The position numbers and the translations under genes were made by a program. Shown piece after piece: positions 41,068 through 49,749 of a DNA stretch of 54,180 nt; the first letter of the stretch is position 1; each line of letters starts with the position of its first letter. The stretch comes from Bacteroidales bacterium (GTDB taxonomy: Bacteria; Bacteroidota; Bacteroidia; Bacteroidales; UBA932): assembly GCA_024398125.1 (NCBI GenBank), contig JAKSJO010000018.1, positions 1-54,180 on the forward strand. Direction: 5' to 3'. The notes below the pieces were generated by a model. That model made no database searches. It was not told the DNA's origin and saw only the letters and a list, made by a program, of their open reading frames with translations.

Positions 41068-42207
41068 ATGAAGAGTTCAGAACAGATAAAAGAGCTGCGT
41101 GCAAGGATGGAGGTGCTTCACAAGTGCCTCTCCATCGAGGCGAGGCGAAAAGAGGTTGAGGAGGGAGAACGTCAGAGCCAGGCGGCTGATTTCTGGGATG
41201 ATCCAAAGAAGGCAGAGGCTTTCCTCAAGAAGCTCAGCGGAGTGAAGGCATGGGTCAATGACTATGATCGTGCATCGGGAAAGGTTGATGACCTTGACGT
41301 TCTTTACGAATTTGCCCGCGAGAGCATGTCTGCTGAAGGCGATGAACTGGCGCAGACTGCTGAAGCAGACGAACTGGACCAGGCTTTTGATGATGCTCAG
41401 GCATCTGTTGAGGCTCTTGAACTCAAGAATATGCTTGGTGCGGAAGGTGACTCTCTTGGAGCCGTGCTGACCATCAACAGCGGCGCGGGCGGCACCGAGG
41501 CTAACGATTGGTCTGCCATGCTGATGCGCATGTATCTGCGCTGGGCTGAAAGGAATGGTTACAAGACAGAGGTGACTGAACTCGTGGATGGAGATGAGGT
41601 CGGCATAAAGAGTACGACCATCGAGATAGAGGGCGAGTATGCCTATGGCTATCTCAAGGCCGAGAATGGTGTTCACAGGCTTGTGCGTGTGTCTCCGTTC
41701 AATGCCCAGGGCAAGCGTATGACCACCTTTTCGTCAGTTTTCGTATATCCGCTTGTCGATGATTCGATCAACATCGAGATAAAGCCGGCAGATCTGGAAT
41801 GGGATACCTTCCGCAGCGGCGGTCATGGCGGCCAGAACGTGAACAAGGTCGAGACCGGCGTGCGCGTGAAGCACCTTCCTACCGGAATCGTGGTCGAGAA
41901 CACCGAAGGACGAACCCAGATAGGCAACAAGGAGAACGCCCTGCGAATCCTCAAGTCCCGTCTGTACGACCTTGAGCTCCGCAAGCGTCAGGAGAAGCAG
42001 GCCGAGCTTGAAGGACAGAAGAAGAAGATCGAGTGGGGATCCCAGATCCGTTCATATGTGTTCGACGACAGGCGCGTCAAGGATCACCGTACGGGCTGTC
42101 AGACTTCTGACGTGAACGCGGTCATGGATGGCGACATCGATGCATTCATCAAGACATACCTCATGCAGGAAGGCGGCGCAGCCAACAGCGCAGCAACGAT
42201 AGAATAA
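41068..42207 (+). CDS. prfB: peptide chain release factor 2, no programmed frameshift
   Basis: 379 residues in one continuous frame. Terminates translation at TGA and TAA. SPF anticodon-like tripeptide at Ser209-Phe211 and the catalytic GGQ at 254-256 (GGHGGQNVNK). In most bacteria prfB contains an in-frame CTT-TGA near codon 25 that needs a +1 shift; at the matching place here the codons are CTC TCC (41128-41133), so the autoregulatory site is absent. The C-terminus is Ala-rich. Fumarase follows 23 bases later. Confidence 0.96.
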   Translation: MKSSEQIKELRARMEVLHKCLSIEARRKEVEEGERQSQAADFWDDPKKAEAFLKKLSGVKAWVNDYDRASGKVDDLDVLYEFARESMSAEGDELAQTAEADELDQAFDDAQASVEALELKNMLGAEGDSLGAVLTINSGAGGTEANDWSAMLMRMYLRWAERNGYKTEVTELVDGDEVGIKSTTIEIEGEYAYGYLKAENGVHRLVRVSPFNAQGKRMTTFSSVFVYPLVDDSINIEIKPADLEWDTFRSGGHGGQNVNKVETGVRVKHLPTGIVVENTEGRTQIGNKENALRILKSRLYDLELRKRQEKQAELEGQKKKIEWGSQIRSYVFDDRRVKDHRTGCQTSDVNAVMDGDIDAFIKTYLMQEGGAANSAATIE

Positions 42208-42230
42208 ACTAATAAAACCTATAAACAATC

Positions 42231-43856
42231 ATGGCAGAATTCAAATATGCTCCAATGTTTCAGCTTGGTCCAGACACCACTGAATACTACAAGATCCCAG
42301 GATCAGAGCAGTATGTAAGCACCTCGGAGTTCGAGGGTCACAAGATGCTCAAGGTAGCCAAGGAAGGCCTTACCGTAATGGCAAACACCGCATTCCGCGA
42401 TGTAAGCTTCCTTCTCCGCCGCTCTCACAACGAGCAGGTCGCAAAGATTCTCAGCGACCCTGAGGCCAGTGCGAACGACAAGTATGTAGCACTTACCTTC
42501 CTCCGCAACGCTGAGGTTGCAGCAAAGGGCAAGCTTCCACTCTGCCAGGATACAGGTACTGCCATCATCCACGGTGAGAAAGGTCAGCAGGTATGGACAG
42601 GCTATTGCGACGAGGAGGCTCTTTCTCTCGGTGTATACAAGACCTACACAGAGGAGAATCTCCGTTACAGCCAGAACGCACCTCTCGACATGTACAATGA
42701 GGTCAACACCAAGTGCAACCTCCCTGCACAGATCGACATCGAGGCTTGCGAGGGTGCAGAGTATCATTTCCTCATGGTTACCAAGGGTGGCGGTTCAGCC
42801 AACAAGACATACCTTTATCAGGAAACCAAGGCACGTATCCAGAACCCTGGTACCCTTGTTCCTTTCCTCGTAGCCAAGATGAAGACACTCGGTACAGCCG
42901 CTTGTCCTCCATACCACATCGCTATCGTAGTCGGTGGTACTTCAGCAGAGAAGAACCTCCTTACCGTGAAGCTTGCTTCTACACATTACTATGACGAGCT
43001 CCCTACCACCGGTGACGAGACCGGCCGCGCATTCCGCGACATCGAGCTTGAAAAGCAGCTCCTCGAGGAGACTCACAAGATCGGCCTCGGTGCCCAGTTC
43101 GGCGGCAAGTACATGGCACACGACATCCGCGTCGTACGTCTTCCACGTCACGGTGCATCATGTCCTATCGGTCTTGGCGTAAGCTGCTCTGCAGACCGTA
43201 ACATCAAGGCTAAGATCAACGAGGACGGTATCTGGATCGAGAAGATGGACGACAAGCCATACGAGCTCATCCCAGAGGAGCTCCGCAACGCAGGCGAGAG
43301 CGGAGCAGTCGAGATCGACCTCAATCAGCCAATGTCAGAGGTATGCAAGATTCTCACAAACTATCCTGTAGGTACACGTCTCAACCTCAAGGGCACCATC
43401 ATCGTCGGCCGTGACATCGCTCACGCCAAGCTCAAGGCTCGTCTTGACGCAGGAGAGGGCATGCCTCAGTACATGAAGGATCACCCTATCTACTACGCTG
43501 GCCCTGCAAAGACTCCTGCAGGCATGGCTTGCGGCTCGATGGGACCAACCACCGCAGGCCGTATGGATCCATATGTAGACGAGTTCCAGGACAACGGTGG
43601 CTCTATGATCATGCTCGCAAAGGGTAACCGCAGCCAGGCTGTTACCGATGCTTGCAAGAAGCATGGCGGATTCTACCTCGGTTCAATCGGTGGCCCTGCT
43701 GCAATTCTCGCCCAGAACAACATCAAGAGCATTGAGTGCGTGGAGTACCCTGAGCTTGGAATGGAGGCAATCTGGAAGATCGAGGTCGAGAACTTCCCGG
43801 CATTCATCCTCGTTGACGACAAGGGTAACGACTTCTTCAAGACCATCGGTCTTTAA
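42231..43856 (+). CDS. class I (Fe-S) fumarate hydratase
   Basis: 541 residues. Oxygen-sensitive 4Fe-4S fumarase interconverting fumarate and malate. N-terminal catalytic part with [10 protein letters not shown] (first cluster Cys), [27 protein letters not shown] and the later [12 protein letters not shown]; the C-terminal swivelling domain includes [20 protein letters not shown]. Anaerobes with a partial reductive TCA branch use this enzyme towards succinate. Very high bias to C-ending codons suggests strong expression. Confidence 0.95.
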   Translation: MAEFKYAPMFQLGPDTTEYYKIPGSEQYVSTSEFEGHKMLKVAKEGLTVMANTAFRDVSFLLRRSHNEQVAKILSDPEASANDKYVALTFLRNAEVAAKGKLPLCQDTGTAIIHGEKGQQVWTGYCDEEALSLGVYKTYTEENLRYSQNAPLDMYNEVNTKCNLPAQIDIEACEGAEYHFLMVTKGGGSANKTYLYQETKARIQNPGTLVPFLVAKMKTLGTAACPPYHIAIVVGGTSAEKNLLTVKLASTHYYDELPTTGDETGRAFRDIELEKQLLEETHKIGLGAQFGGKYMAHDIRVVRLPRHGASCPIGLGVSCSADRNIKAKINEDGIWIEKMDDKPYELIPEELRNAGESGAVEIDLNQPMSEVCKILTNYPVGTRLNLKGTIIVGRDIAHAKLKARLDAGEGMPQYMKDHPIYYAGPAKTPAGMACGSMGPTTAGRMDPYVDEFQDNGGSMIMLAKGNRSQAVTDACKKHGGFYLGSIGGPAAILAQNNIKSIECVEYPELGMEAIWKIEVENFPAFILVDDKGNDFFKTIGL

Positions 43857-43874
43857 TAACTGATATTTCCGGCC

Positions 43875-44912
43875 GTGGATCAGCCTTTCGAGTATAGCTC
43901 CTACGTAACGGGAAAGCATTTCGTCGGTCGCAGGCAGGATTGCGCATCACTCGCAGACCTGCTTGCGGTCGGCCGTAATGTCGTTCTGTACGAGGCTCCC
44001 AAGACCGGCAAGACTTCCTTGGTCGAGCAGACTCTGCTGAATCTGAAGCAGAAGGGTACACCACTGAAAGTAGCGCGCATAAATCTCCTTACTGTAAGGA
44101 CGGAAAAAGAGTTTCTGTGCAGGCTCTCTGAGGAGTTGACAGGCGTCCGCCCTGAAGGGGAGTGCGATCTCGCCGAGACTTTGGCTCTGCCTTGGCATGT
44201 GGCTTCACAGTGTTCCCAGAAAGTAGTCGTATTCCTTTCTGAATTCCAGAATCTGGATTTTACAGAGGACTCGTATCACCTTTACAAGACATTCGAGACT
44301 GTGCTCCGCGAACATGCTGAGGATGGCAATGCCTGCTATATCATGAGCGGTTCGAAGGTCAATGCTATGAAGGAGATATTCGAACACCATAAGTTCTTCT
44401 GGCGCTGTGTCGAGCATCTGCCTGTCAGCAAGGTTGAGGACAGGGAAGTGGTGGATCATGTCATCCGTGGCTTCCTCAGCAGCGGAAAGGTCATCGAGAA
44501 TGACCTGCTTCTCAGTGTCTGCGAGCGCTTCGAGAACAATATGTGGTACATCAACCATTTCATCTCGATATGCGACACCTTGACACGAGGATACATCCTT
44601 CAGCCTGTCATAATAGATGCCATGTCTACGATGATTGCTGTGCATGAGCCTCGCTTCACCGCGATGATGAACGACCTTACGACCTTCCAGGTCGGCCTGC
44701 TCGAGGCGGTGGTCGACGGACACAAGCATTTCAGCACAAGCGAGGTGATACGCAAGTATGGCCTTAACTCATCGGCAAATGTCAGAAGACTCAAGGATGC
44801 CTTGTGCAAGAAGGAGATTCTTAGCTTCAACGAAGAGGATGAGCCATATTTCCTTGATCCGCTCTTCAAGTATTGGGTTACGAAGTATTTCTTCAGGAAG
44901 CTTGAGGCATAG
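43875..44912 (+). CDS. P-loop ATPase of the archaeal-ATPase/Orc-like type with altered motifs
   Basis: 345 residues, GTG start at 43875. Start FVGRRQDCASLADLL, then a Walker A-like YEAPKTGKTSL (residues 39-49) where the first Gly is Glu40, and a Walker B-like VVVFLSEFQNLD (about 113-124) where the usual Asp is Ser but Glu is kept. The C-terminal third has a winged-helix look (STSEVIRKYGLNSSANVRRL) and ends DPLFKYWVTKYF, as in archaeal-ATPase-family proteins. Function unknown. It sits 18 bases after fumarase. ATP binding seems likely; hydrolysis less certain. Confidence 0.8.
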   Translation: MDQPFEYSSYVTGKHFVGRRQDCASLADLLAVGRNVVLYEAPKTGKTSLVEQTLLNLKQKGTPLKVARINLLTVRTEKEFLCRLSEELTGVRPEGECDLAETLALPWHVASQCSQKVVVFLSEFQNLDFTEDSYHLYKTFETVLREHAEDGNACYIMSGSKVNAMKEIFEHHKFFWRCVEHLPVSKVEDREVVDHVIRGFLSSGKVIENDLLLSVCERFENNMWYINHFISICDTLTRGYILQPVIIDAMSTMIAVHEPRFTAMMNDLTTFQVGLLEAVVDGHKHFSTSEVIRKYGLNSSANVRRLKDALCKKEILSFNEEDEPYFLDPLFKYWVTKYFFRKLEA

Positions 44913-44923
44913 ATTATAATTCT

Positions 44924-44954
44924 TTTGGATTATTGAGAATTATTCTTACCTTTG
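44924..44954 (+). promoter_or_regulatory. promoter of rpsU
   Basis: TTTG (44924-44927), exactly 19 bases, TACCTTTG (44947-44954). Confidence 0.85.
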
Positions 44955-44978
44955 TGCCCGCAAAATTAGAAAGAAAAA

Positions 44979-44987
44979 GGGGGTGAT
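44979..44987 (+). promoter_or_regulatory. exceptionally strong Shine-Dalgarno of rpsU
   Basis: GGGGGTGAT can pair with nine bases of the 16S 3' end (ATCACCTCC) with a single G-U, and is 6 bases from the ATG. Most genes in this window have A/T-rich leaders with no such element. It probably mediates autoregulation by bS21 level. Confidence 0.8.
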
Positions 44988-44993
44988 AAAGAA

Positions 44994-45188
44994 ATGATCA
45001 TAGTTCCAATCAAAGAAGGCGAAAACATCGAGAGAGCTCTTAAGAAGTTCAAGAGAAAGTTCGAGAAGACCGGCGCTATCCGTGAGCTCCGTGCACGCAA
45101 GAACTTCGAGAAGCCTTCAGTAAAGAACAGAATTGCTCGTCAGAAGGCAATCTATGTACAGCATCTTCGTCTTGAGGAGGAGCAGTAA
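44994..45188 (+). CDS. rpsU: 30S ribosomal protein S21
   Basis: 64 residues: MIIVPIKEGENIERALKKFK, then the basic FEKTGAIRELRARKNFEKPS and a C-terminal helix ending LRLEEEQ. In Bacteroidota bS21 helps to hide the 16S anti-Shine-Dalgarno tail. The strong Shine-Dalgarno in front would be read best by ribosomes lacking bS21, a simple feedback loop. Own promoter and terminator. Confidence 0.95.
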   Translation: MIIVPIKEGENIERALKKFKRKFEKTGAIRELRARKNFEKPSVKNRIARQKAIYVQHLRLEEEQ

Positions 45189-45214
45189 TTTCGTATCCAC
45201 CTTTTACGAAATAT

Positions 45215-45249
45215 AAAGAGACCGACATCAGTCAGTCTCTTTTTTTTAT
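45215..45249 (+). terminator. terminator of rpsU
   Basis: AAAGAGACCGAC pairs with GTCAGTCTCTTT (one mismatch) and is followed by Ts. The T run leads straight into the -7 element of the next gene. Confidence 0.85.
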
Positions 45250-45256
45250 ATATTTG
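45249..45256 (+). promoter_or_regulatory. -7 element of the AsmA-like gene, probably leaderless
   Basis: TATATTTG ends at 45256 and the ATG is at 45262, so transcription should begin at or next to the A of ATG. An in-frame GTG at 45256 overlaps the element and cannot be the start. Confidence 0.55.
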
Positions 45257-45261
45257 TGTCA

Positions 45262-48200
45262 ATGGATAGCGAAGAGAAAAAATCCAATAAATCGCGCCTG
45301 AGGTGGCTGAAACGCCTGCTTTTGGTGCTTGTTGCCGTGCCGGTCGTGCTGCTTATGCTGCTCGACGCGGTACTCAGCGATTATGTGCTCCAAAAGGTGG
45401 TGGACAAGGTCGCACCGCAGTATGTGGATGGCAATCTCAGTGTCGGTCGGATCAAGGTCAGCGCTATCCGCAATTTCCCTCATTTCCGAGTCGAGCTGCA
45501 TGATGTCGACCTGACATATCCTCATAGCCGCTTCGAGTCTTACCAGAACGACCCTGAAGCTTTGGCGTCCAAAGGTATCGGTCGCAGTCTTGATTCTCTG
45601 TCGTTCGCGGATGATACACTTGCACATGCAGACCTGCTTGTGGCGGCTGTAGATGTATCAGACCTCATAAAGGGTGAGTACACACTGCCGATATTGGGCA
45701 TCAGCGGCCTGAGGGCGTATGCCCACAGTTATGATTCGACTGCAGTGAACTGGAATATGTTCCTGTTTGAAAGTGATACCACAGATACATCCATGGCCCT
45801 GCCGGAGATAAATCTCGTCAAGGTCTTCGTCGACGGAAATCCTTATGCGGTGTATACTGACCGTGAGGCCGGGATCTATGCCCAGGTGGGCTTTGAGGAA
45901 CTGTCTCTTTTAGGTCGCTTCGACGCTGAACTGATGGATAAGCTTTATACTATCGGCTCCCGTCCGGAGAAGGATCGACTGCATATGGATCTTTCAAACC
46001 TGAGACTTGAAGCGAGACTTCTTGACAGCAACGACAGGAGCGTGGCGGACAGTGCCGCTTTAGCCCTCAGCGACCTCTGCGTGCATGAGCATGAGAATCA
46101 TGTCGACATAGAACTGGATTCGAAGCTTGCCTACAGGCTGAACGGCTACGAGATGATACAGGCGCCGCTTGCCTTGGATACCGAGATAGGCTTCCCGCCC
46201 GTCAGGGATGGCGGCATGATTTCGCTTGATGTCCTGGAATTCAATGCCCGTGTGGCAGCCATGCTGCTTGAGCTTTCAGGCAAGGCTGATGTGTTCGGAG
46301 ACCGTGTCGACATGGATCTTGAGGCCAAGGTTGACGAATGCTCGATAGGAGAGATCATTGATAGCTATCTTGTACCTTTCATGCCTTCGCTCGATGGACT
46401 GAAGACGGACGCGGACATAAAGCTGAAGGCTCAGGTGAACGGTACATACGGCTTTGAGGATGGTTCCATGCCGACCGTGAATGCCATGCTGACTGTTCCT
46501 GACGCTCATTTCGCATACGAGAAACTGATAAAGGATTCCGAGTTTGACATGAGCTTGAAGGCCATGTTCAAGGATGGCCGTCTTCTTGCCGACCTCGAAG
46601 ACTTCTGCTTTGATATGGATGGACTGTCGCTTACGGTAAAGGGCAAGTCTGACAACGCGTTGGCAAAGGATCCAAAGGTGGCAGTGGATGGACATGCCCA
46701 TGCATCTCTTGAGAAGCTTATGGCATATCTCCCTGATGAAACAGGCATCGTGGCAGATGGCAATGTGGACCTCGTCCTCGGTGGCTCGTTCCGTCCTTCG
46801 CAGCTGTCTCTGTATAAACTGAACTCCAGTGAACTGAAAGCTGTCCTGTCCGGAGACCGTGTGGATTTCGCCATGCCGGCCGACACCTTGTATGCAAAAC
46901 TCGGCAAGCCTGTCCTCAGACTTGAAAATGGACGCTACTCCGCGGCCCTTGATACCTTGTCCATGACCTTCGGAGAGGCTTTGCGTGCCCAGGGTGCAAA
47001 GCTGCGCGCCCAGGCTGTGAATTCTTCCGAGGTGCTTTCGAATGGCTTCCCTCAGCTTGATGTGGCTCTCGATGCCAATTCTGTTGATGTGCAGAGTGGA
47101 GATGACATCAGTGTGATGCTTCGTGGCAGCCGAAACCGTTTCTCAATGAGGAAAGGCTCCGGCTCTGCACCTGTCATGAAGGCTGCTACCGCCGAAAACG
47201 CCCTCATCCTCAATATGGGCGAGAACCGCGTATTGCTCAGGAATGCCGCCATGGACCTCAATACCAGAAGCAGGACCGTGCGCCGAAACAGCGTTGCCAG
47301 GGATTCTACCTGGCGCCGTCAGAGGCTTGCCGACACAGAGACTGATTTCAAGCTGAAGGATATCGACATAAAGCTTGACAGTTCCCTGTACGAGATGTAC
47401 AGGTCATACAATCCATACGGATCCCTCAAGGTGGAGTCTGCCAAGATTGTGACCCCTATGCTGCCTTTGCGTACAAGCGCGGATTCTCTCGATCTTGATT
47501 TCACCGACAATACTGTTACCCTCAACAGTCTTGGGATGGCGGCAGGTACGTCTTCTCTCAGTGCAAAGGGAAGCCTGCGGGGCTTGCGACAGGCATTCCA
47601 GGGACGCGGCAGGATGAATCTGGACATGGATGTCGAGGCTCCTCGCCTGAACGTGAATGAGCTTCTTGCGGCTTTCGAACTGGCTTCAGCCGATACAGTC
47701 GAGCATGCCGTAATCGAGGATAACCGCGAGTACCAGAACAGCATTGTTGTAGATACCCTTGAAAACGCTGTGGTGGGTCTTGACATGCCTCTGTTCGTGG
47801 TGCCTGCAAACCTGAATGCGAATCTGCGTATGAGGGCCGGAGAGGTAAATGTTTCGAATTTCAATCTGGACGGACTTGCATCAGATGTCACAATGCGCGA
47901 CCGCACCATACAGCTTCTTAATACCCTGGTGCTTTCTGATGTGGGCAATGCCCAGCTCGATGCCTTCTATTCGACCAGGACCAAGAAGGATATCAAGGCG
48001 GGCTTCAACCTGGCTCTGTCAGATGTGACCGCGGACAAGGTCATTGAGCTCTTCCCTGTTGTGGACAGCCTCGTGCCTATGCTGAAGTCTTTCAAGGGAC
48101 TGCTGAACATGGAAATGGCAGCGACCGCACCTCTGGATACCAACATGAATCTGGTTCTCCCGGCCATCGACGGTATGGTGAAGCTTGACGGCAAGGACCT

Positions 48201-48804
48201 CCTTCTCGAGGATACAGGCAGCCTGCGCCGCATTGCGCAGCTCCTGATGTTCAAGGATGCGCGTACCGGTCATATCGATGACATGACGCTTTATGGCATC
48301 ATTTCCAACAACAAGCTTCAGGTCTATCCTTTCCTCCTTGGAGTCGACCGTTATACACTTGCTCTTTACGGACAGCAGAGATTCGACTCAAGCTTTGACT
48401 ATCATATCTCGATAGTGGATGCACCGCTGCCGTTGCGTTTCGGATTGAACCTGCTGGGTACTTTCGATGATTGGAACTATTCGATCGGGCGCGCACAGTA
48501 CCGTAACCGAAAGATTCCGCAGATACTTCCGGTTATCGAGACCATCAAGAATAACCTTTCCAGCTCTATCCGGGATATCTTCGATGTGGGCGTGGATGAG
48601 GCTATGCGCGGAAACGAATCTGTCCGCCGAGAGGCTCAGCGTCGTGGCGATGCCATGCGTGAAGAGGAAGAAGACGAACTTCTTGACGCATCAGAGCTCG
48701 CCGAGCTGGACTCGATGATGCTTGACCTCGAGGTCGCTCAGGAGATGGAAGCTCTTGAATCGGAGATCGAATCGCTGCTCGGTAATCTTGAGCTGGATTT
48801 CTAG
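45262..48804 (+). CDS. AsmA-like envelope protein
   Basis: 1181 residues. A basic N-terminus and one membrane helix (about 16-36) are followed by a very long beta-rich periplasmic region, as in the AsmA/YhdP/TamB group now linked to lipid transport between membranes. AsmA-like stretches: GNLSVGRIKVSAIRNFPHFR near the start and LKSFKGLLNMEMAATAPLDT, FLLGVDRYTLALYGQQRF near the end. The last 70 residues are acidic and leucine-rich (EEEEDELLDASELAELDSMM), predicted helical. Its promoter is fused to the rpsU terminator. Confidence 0.83.
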   Translation: MDSEEKKSNKSRLRWLKRLLLVLVAVPVVLLMLLDAVLSDYVLQKVVDKVAPQYVDGNLSVGRIKVSAIRNFPHFRVELHDVDLTYPHSRFESYQNDPEALASKGIGRSLDSLSFADDTLAHADLLVAAVDVSDLIKGEYTLPILGISGLRAYAHSYDSTAVNWNMFLFESDTTDTSMALPEINLVKVFVDGNPYAVYTDREAGIYAQVGFEELSLLGRFDAELMDKLYTIGSRPEKDRLHMDLSNLRLEARLLDSNDRSVADSAALALSDLCVHEHENHVDIELDSKLAYRLNGYEMIQAPLALDTEIGFPPVRDGGMISLDVLEFNARVAAMLLELSGKADVFGDRVDMDLEAKVDECSIGEIIDSYLVPFMPSLDGLKTDADIKLKAQVNGTYGFEDGSMPTVNAMLTVPDAHFAYEKLIKDSEFDMSLKAMFKDGRLLADLEDFCFDMDGLSLTVKGKSDNALAKDPKVAVDGHAHASLEKLMAYLPDETGIVADGNVDLVLGGSFRPSQLSLYKLNSSELKAVLSGDRVDFAMPADTLYAKLGKPVLRLENGRYSAALDTLSMTFGEALRAQGAKLRAQAVNSSEVLSNGFPQLDVALDANSVDVQSGDDISVMLRGSRNRFSMRKGSGSAPVMKAATAENALILNMGENRVLLRNAAMDLNTRSRTVRRNSVARDSTWRRQRLADTETDFKLKDIDIKLDSSLYEMYRSYNPYGSLKVESAKIVTPMLPLRTSADSLDLDFTDNTVTLNSLGMAAGTSSLSAKGSLRGLRQAFQGRGRMNLDMDVEAPRLNVNELLAAFELASADTVEHAVIEDNREYQNSIVVDTLENAVVGLDMPLFVVPANLNANLRMRAGEVNVSNFNLDGLASDVTMRDRTIQLLNTLVLSDVGNAQLDAFYSTRTKKDIKAGFNLALSDVTADKVIELFPVVDSLVPMLKSFKGLLNMEMAATAPLDTNMNLVLPAIDGMVKLDGKDLLLEDTGSLRRIAQLLMFKDARTGHIDDMTLYGIISNNKLQVYPFLLGVDRYTLALYGQQRFDSSFDYHISIVDAPLPLRFGLNLLGTFDDWNYSIGRAQYRNRKIPQILPVIETIKNNLSSSIRDIFDVGVDEAMRGNESVRREAQRRGDAMREEEEDELLDASELAELDSMMLDLEVAQEMEALESEIESLLGNLELDF

Positions 48805-48864
48805 TAACACGATTCCAGATCGTATATATCAAGATTAAAGAAACAACACATTAATGACACTGAT

Positions 48865-49749
48865 ATGAAAAAGGCAATCATTCTTATCGCTGCGGCACTG
48901 TTTGGAGCAGGGCTCGCAAACGCTCAGGACATCAACTCACGTATCCTTGACAATGGAGGTAGAGGAAAGTACAAGGCAATCATGGTTACTGATGCCAGCC
49001 TGACCACCCATACCGTATTCAAGCCACAGGACCTCAAGCCATTCAAGGGCAGCAAGAAGCTTCCAATCCTGGTGTGGGGTAATGGTGCCTGCAACAATTC
49101 TCCATTCGAGCATGTGAACTTCCTCAACGAAATCGCTTCTCACGGTTTCCTTGTCGTTGCAATCGGTCCTATGCCGAAGGAGGGTGAGCGCGGTGGTGGC
49201 CGCTCTGAATCCAAGCAGCTCATCGATGCCATCAACTGGGCAATCGCGCAGAATGCTGACAAGAACAGCCAGTACTACAACAAACTTGATGTAAAGAATA
49301 TCGCGGCGGCAGGTATGTCATGTGGAGGTCTCCAGACTCTTGACATCTGTGAAGAGCCTAGACTCAAGACTGTCATGATCTGTAACAGCGGTCTGTTCAG
49401 CGACCCTTCTACAGCTGTACCGGGAATGCCTATGCCTGCAAAGGAGAAACTCAACAAGATCCATACTCCTATAATCTACATTCTCGGCGGCGAGACTGAT
49501 ATCGCATACGCAAACGGTATGGATGACTTCAGCCGAATCAACCACGTGCCGGCAGCTGCTGCCAACTTCCCTGTAGGTCACGGTGGAACTTACAGCAAAC
49601 CATACGGTGGAGAGTTCAGTACAGTCGCTACAGCATGGCTCGAGTGGCATCTCAAGGGCGACAAAAAGGCCGCCAAGATGTTCAAGGGCGCTGACTGCGG
49701 CATGAACCATCTCGAGGGCTGGACCTTCGCAAAGAAGAATATTGACTAG
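48865..49749 (+). CDS. secreted alpha/beta hydrolase
   Basis: 294 residues, signal peptide (GAGLANAQ). Fold features: LPILVWGNGACNN strand and oxyanion region, nucleophile elbow AAGMSCGGLQ (Ser152), acid in LGGETDIAY and His in PVGHGGTYS. It resembles the dienelactone-hydrolase/cutinase-like esterases; the substrate is not evident. Cysteines near the Ser and elsewhere (NGAC, CNSG, DCGM) could form disulfides. Its stop interlocks with that of the PatB/MalY gene on a CTAG. No promoter element was found in the 60 bases upstream. Confidence 0.82.
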   Translation: MKKAIILIAAALFGAGLANAQDINSRILDNGGRGKYKAIMVTDASLTTHTVFKPQDLKPFKGSKKLPILVWGNGACNNSPFEHVNFLNEIASHGFLVVAIGPMPKEGERGGGRSESKQLIDAINWAIAQNADKNSQYYNKLDVKNIAAAGMSCGGLQTLDICEEPRLKTVMICNSGLFSDPSTAVPGMPMPAKEKLNKIHTPIIYILGGETDIAYANGMDDFSRINHVPAAAANFPVGHGGTYSKPYGGEFSTVATAWLEWHLKGDKKAAKMFKGADCGMNHLEGWTFAKKNID

